Positions 60,897-64,000 of a stretch of DNA of 64,000 bases are shown piece by piece. How positions within the stretch are numbered: the stretch's first letter is position 1; every line of letters starts with the position of its first letter. Source of the stretch: Actinoplanes utahensis (GTDB lineage: Bacteria > Actinomycetota > Actinomycetes > Mycobacteriales > Micromonosporaceae); NCBI RefSeq assembly GCF_016862455.1, contig NZ_BOMZ01000086.1:56143-120142 (forward strand), read 5' to 3'. Below the pieces are notes generated by a model. The model searched no databases. It was not told the origin of the DNA and was given only the letters and a program-made list of their open reading frames with translations. The position numbers and the translations under genes are program-made.

Positions 60897-61925
60897 TCAC
60901 GACGCCGAGCACGGCTTCGGTGTGCCGCCGGAGGTGAAGGTCTTGAGGGCGGTGAGCGCCTCGTCCACCGTGGCCACCTCTGCCATCGGCAGGCCGGGCA
61001 CGGCGTTGCGCAGCGCTTCCGCGCAGTTGTCCTTCGGGACCAGGAAGAGCTGGGCGCCGTCCCGCTTGGCGCCGACGAGCTTCTGCGGGATGCCACCGAT
61101 CGGGCCGACGTCGCCGTCGTCGTCGATGGTGCCGGTGCCCGCGATGGTCTTACCGCCGGTGAGGTCCTCGGCGCGGAGCTTGTCGATGATGCCGAGGGTG
61201 AACATCAGGCCGGCGCTGGGACCACCGATCTTGTCGAGGTCGATCTCGATCTTGAACGGGTGCGGCTGCTGAGTGTCGAGCTCCACACCGATCCGCGGCG
61301 TCCCGTCCTTCGCGTCGGCCCGCGAGGTCACCTGCGCGGTGCCGGCCTTGCCACCCCGAAGGTAGGAGACGGTCAGCGCGGTGCCGGCCGGCTTGGCCCG
61401 GATCATCTCGGTGACCTGGCCCTGCTCGGTGATCGCTGTCCCATCGATGGTGGTGATGACGTCGTTCGCCTGCAGGACGCCGTCGGCGGCGCCACCGGGG
61501 GTGACCTTACGCACATGAACCTGGACCGGGTAGCCCAGCTCGCGCAGCGCGACCGTCTCGGCGCTGGTCTGCGACTGCTTCCACTCCTGTGCGTTCTGCT
61601 CCTGGACCTGCTTCTCGCTCTGGTCCGGCGGGTAGATCAGCTCCCGGGGCACCACGGCGTCGGAGTCGCTCAGCCAGCCACGGATCGCCCAGACCAGCTC
61701 CACCTGCGACTGCACGTTCACCGTGGTGAGACGCAACTGACCGGCCGACTTCGAGGTGTCGCCCTCGGTGACCTTGATGACCTCGGCTCCGTCGGCCGAA
61801 CCCAGCGTGTCGACGGTGGGCCCGGGTTTGAGCACCACGTAGGGCATCGGTGCGACCATGACACCGGCAGCCAGCAGAGCGGTGATCAGGGCGCCGAGGA
61901 TGACGGTGACACCGCGACGTCTCAT
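60897..61925 (-). CDS. Membrane-anchored PDZ and Lon-type (S16) protease-like protein
   Basis: A 342-aa protein with an N-terminal signal anchor (GVTVILGALITALLAAGVMV), a PDZ domain (about 130-200; GGAADGVLQANDVITTIDG) and a C-terminal Lon proteolytic domain. The catalytic Ser is in GGPSAGLMFTLG and the Lys in GIPQKLVGAKR, the S16 Ser-Lys dyad. The start is either ATG 61925 (chosen) or GTG 61943. It faces outward and is probably a serine protease. It is divergent from the zinc metalloprotease gene (91 nt). Confidence 0.9.
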   Translation of the reverse strand: MRRRGVTVILGALITALLAAGVMVAPMPYVVLKPGPTVDTLGSADGAEVIKVTEGDTSKSAGQLRLTTVNVQSQVELVWAIRGWLSDSDAVVPRELIYPPDQSEKQVQEQNAQEWKQSQTSAETVALRELGYPVQVHVRKVTPGGAADGVLQANDVITTIDGTAITEQGQVTEMIRAKPAGTALTVSYLRGGKAGTAQVTSRADAKDGTPRIGVELDTQQPHPFKIEIDLDKIGGPSAGLMFTLGIIDKLRAEDLTGGKTIAGTGTIDDDGDVGPIGGIPQKLVGAKRDGAQLFLVPKDNCAEALRNAVPGLPMAEVATVDEALTALKTFTSGGTPKPCSAS

Positions 61926-62015
61926 GCGCGTGAGCGTACCCACCCAGTCTGAGTTCTCTCTGAGCTGATACCGCCCTCAGTCCGCTACGGGCTTTTCGCG
62001 CGTACCGTGGGGGTC

Positions 62016-63251
62016 GTGCCTGATATCCCGTTCGGCTTCTCCCTGCCGGGCGCGCAGCCGCCCGACCCCTCCGACCCGCAGCAGATGCAGCAGTTCATGG
62101 CGCAGCTGCAGCAGATGTTCGCTGCCCCCGGCAGTGGCCCGGTCAACTGGGACCTGGCCCGGCAGGTCGCCGCCAGCCAGCTCTCGGCGACCGGCGACCC
62201 GGCGGTGAACATCCTCGAGCGCCACCAGGTCGAGGAGGCCCTGCGCCTCGCCGACCTCTGGCTCGATCCGGTGTGCGCACTCCCGAGCGGCATCCAGAAA
62301 TCCGTCGCCTGGAACCGCAACGAGTGGATCTACAACACCCTCGACGTGTGGAAGAAACTGTGCGAGCCGATCGCCGGCCGCATGGTCGGCGCGATGGGCG
62401 ACCTCGTGCCCGAGGAAGCCCGCGCCCAGCTCGGCCCGATGCAGTCGATGGTCGCCACGCTCGGTGGCGCGCTCTTCGGCGGCCAGCTCGGCCAGGCCTT
62501 CGGGCAGCTCGCCGCCGAGGTGCTCTCCGCCGGCGACATCGGGCTTCCGCTCGGCCCCGCCGGCACGGCCGCCCTCGTCCCTTCCAACATCAAGGCGTAC
62601 GGGTCCGGCCTCGAGCTTCCCGAGGACCAGGTCCGGCTCTACGTGGCGCTGCGCGAGGCGGCCCACCAGCGGCTCTTCGGGCACGTCCCGTGGCTGCGGG
62701 CGCACGTGCTGAACGCCGTCGAGACCTACGCCAACGGCATCACGGTGAACCGGGAGGCGATCGAGGAGGCGATGAGCCGCGTCGACCCGACCGATCCCGA
62801 GTCGATGCAGGCGATGGCCCTGGAGGGCATCTTCACGCCCGAGGACACCCCGCAGCAGAAAGCCGGCCTGGCCCGGCTGGAGACCGCGCTCGCACTGGTC
62901 GAGGGCTGGGTCGGCCACGTGGTCGACGCGGCCGCCGCCGACCGGCTGCCCTCGGTCGCCGCGCTCGGCGAGGCCTTCCGCCGTCGCCGTGCCGCCGGCG
63001 GTCCCGCCGAGCAGACCTTCGCCGCCCTGGTCGGCCTGGAGCTGCGCCCACGCCGCCTGCGCGAGGCCGGCGCGCTGTGGACCGCCGTCGCCGAGCACCG
63101 CGGCACGGCCGGCCGGGACGCCCTGTGGGACCACCCCGACCTGCTTCCCACCGACGAGGACTTCGCCGACCCGGGCGCTTTCGCCCGCAACCGCTCCGAC
63201 TGGGACATCAGCGAGCTGGACAACCTGGGCGAAGGCCCGACCGAGGACTGA
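62016..63251 (+). CDS. Zincin_2-type zinc-dependent metalloprotease
   Basis: A 411-aa protein matching the actinobacterial zincin_2 family (PF10103-like, once called F420-associated). An N-terminal Gln/Met-rich segment (DPQQMQQFMAQLQQMF) precedes RKEAAH-type metal motif REAAHQRLFGHVPWL and ALVEGWVGHVVDAA. GTG 62016 was chosen over GTG 62007 because homologs begin PD-x-PFGFS. A terminator follows 8 nt after the stop. Substrate unknown. Confidence 0.85.
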   Translation: MPDIPFGFSLPGAQPPDPSDPQQMQQFMAQLQQMFAAPGSGPVNWDLARQVAASQLSATGDPAVNILERHQVEEALRLADLWLDPVCALPSGIQKSVAWNRNEWIYNTLDVWKKLCEPIAGRMVGAMGDLVPEEARAQLGPMQSMVATLGGALFGGQLGQAFGQLAAEVLSAGDIGLPLGPAGTAALVPSNIKAYGSGLELPEDQVRLYVALREAAHQRLFGHVPWLRAHVLNAVETYANGITVNREAIEEAMSRVDPTDPESMQAMALEGIFTPEDTPQQKAGLARLETALALVEGWVGHVVDAAAADRLPSVAALGEAFRRRRAAGGPAEQTFAALVGLELRPRRLREAGALWTAVAEHRGTAGRDALWDHPDLLPTDEDFADPGAFARNRSDWDISELDNLGEGPTED

Positions 63252-63258
63252 CCCCGAG

Positions 63259-63290
63259 CCCCGTGTTCCCGCCGTGGAACACGGGGCCGT
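63259..63290 (+). terminator. Terminator of the zinc metalloprotease gene
   Basis: CCCCGTGTTCC (63259-63269) and GGAACACGGGG (63276-63286) form a perfect 11-bp stem with a 6-nt loop. Confidence 0.85.
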
Positions 63291-63471
63291 CACCTCCCCG
63301 CACCCCGGCTCGCCGGGTCTCCACACCAGGCCGGTCAGGTCCGCACACCTCAGCCTCGCTTGCCACACCCTCAACACGCAGGCCAGTCGGGTCTACGCGC
63401 CGCGGCGCAGCAGTCTCAGCCGCCGGGCGGGGTACGGAGGTTCTTCCGACACCGCTACGGCGCTTGCCCGC

Positions 63472-63609
63472 TTCCGGTCCGCGGCGGTTCTCTCACACCA
63501 TGCTTCGGTACGGGCCACCCGGCGTCCCGTGACTCGCGGCGGCCACCGCAGGCGTCCCCTCGCGGCCGTCCCCCGGTGCGGGTCATGCATGCCCCTCCCG
63601 GTCACCCCG
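63472..63609 (+). repeat. Dispersed ~138-bp repeat, copy B
   Basis: Colinear with copy A at 13760-13897, in the same orientation, almost gap-free and about four in five bases identical by eye. Both copies lie a few hundred bases or less downstream of a gene and outside any coding frame. Confidence 0.8.
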
Positions 63610-63721
63610 GGCCGGCTGTCACTGATGACTCGAAAGTCGGCTATCACCGCAGCTCATGCCTTGATCGAAGACGTTATGTCGACCGCGCCCAGGGGCCGGC
63701 TCTCACGCACGGCACACGGGC

Positions 63722-63780
63722 GTCCGAAGGACACGGATGGCTGTCTCAGCGCGGCCGAGACAGCAGTGACAACCAGCCGG
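63722..63780. repeat. Copy of the GCTGTCTC palindromic family
   Basis: GGATGGCTGTCTCAGCGCGGCCGAGACAGC, then AGTGACAACCAGCCGG. The GGCTGTCTC/GAGACAGC arms and the outer GACAACCAG match one arm of the perfect palindrome at 1757-1805. Confidence 0.7.
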
Positions 63781-64000
63781 CCCAACCGCAACCGACCCGG
63801 AACGGTTCCCCGGCGGCATCCGCCGGAGCAGTAGCACCTCCTCGAAAGCCGCGCGGCCAGCGCCTCCAGAGCCACGCGGCTTCTGGGACTCAGCGCGGCA
63901 CGCTGCCCATCGCTATGACGGGGTGGAGATGACGCCCCGGGGAGGGCAGCGTCCGTCCCGAACCGGCGATCCCCGGCGTGGCCGACCGCGCCAGGCCGGC

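Larger units (their letters stand above)
63291..64000. other. Noncoding stretch to the window end
   Basis: No frame here has a ribosome site or recognisable domain. The stretch contains copy B of the ~138-bp dispersed repeat and a copy of the GCTGTCTC palindromic family. Confidence 0.6.

Overview
The window is high-GC actinobacterial chromosome, most likely from the Micromonosporaceae (Actinoplanes-like; an inference from gene content, not proven). The lineage signals are two WhiB regulators, a mycothiol-type SigR/RsrA pair, a PdtaS-type histidine kinase, ribosomal protein bL37, DUF5709 and UPF0182 proteins and a GH46 chitosanase. There are no insertion sequences, CRISPR arrays or phage genes. 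Most long open frames antisense to genes are high-GC shadows.

Region 1 (1-18.1 kb) is a conserved core. From memory, the order diacylglycerol-kinase family gene, whiB1, pdtaS, biotinyl carrier protein, rsrA/sigR, SRAP, aroA, rsgA matches the M. tuberculosis whiB1-sigH-aroA neighbourhood. Here an assimilatory sulfate-reduction operon is inserted: leader peptide, sulfite reductase, 52-aa zinc ribbon, APS reductase and CbiX-type chelatase. A SIS-domain protein and a TPR protein are also present. A consensus SigR promoter precedes sigR, and a CRP-like palindrome precedes whiB1.

Region 2 (18.2-32.8 kb) is mixed accessory and secreted functions: a STAS/ATPase regulator, DUF5709, a GH16-like protein lacking the usual catalytic residues, a convergent chitosanase, malQ, a Tat-exported DUF1501/DUF1800 pair, a spermidine-synthase-like protein, TerC with a pentapeptide-repeat protein, and a lamin-tail surface protein.

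Region 3 (32.8-56.4 kb) is the main discovery candidate, an apparent unidirectional 22-kb unit on the minus strand with a divergent class IV PLP enzyme at its head. Many genes overlap by 1-19 nt. It encodes only discrete (non-modular) thiotemplate enzymes: three free carrier proteins, three AMP-forming ligases, a ketosynthase with a truncated KS-like partner, a condensation protein with a dead carrier domain, a transglutaminase-like protein, a fused aminodeoxychorismate synthase, a luciferase-like monooxygenase, a methyltransferase, a flavin amine oxidase, a glycosyltransferase and a two-subunit ABC exporter preceded by a 20-codon mini-ORF. It looks like a pathway activating and elongating or amidating an aminochorismate (PABA-type) unit on carrier proteins. 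The product is unknown to me.

Region 4 (56.4-64 kb) borders the cluster with a decayed LacI-like fragment, two copies of initiator tRNA-fMet flanking a broken phospholipase D-like gene, and then the core block UPF0182, PDZ/Lon-type protease and zinc metalloprotease. The window ends in a long noncoding stretch that shares a dispersed ~138-bp repeat with the noncoding stretch upstream of aroA.
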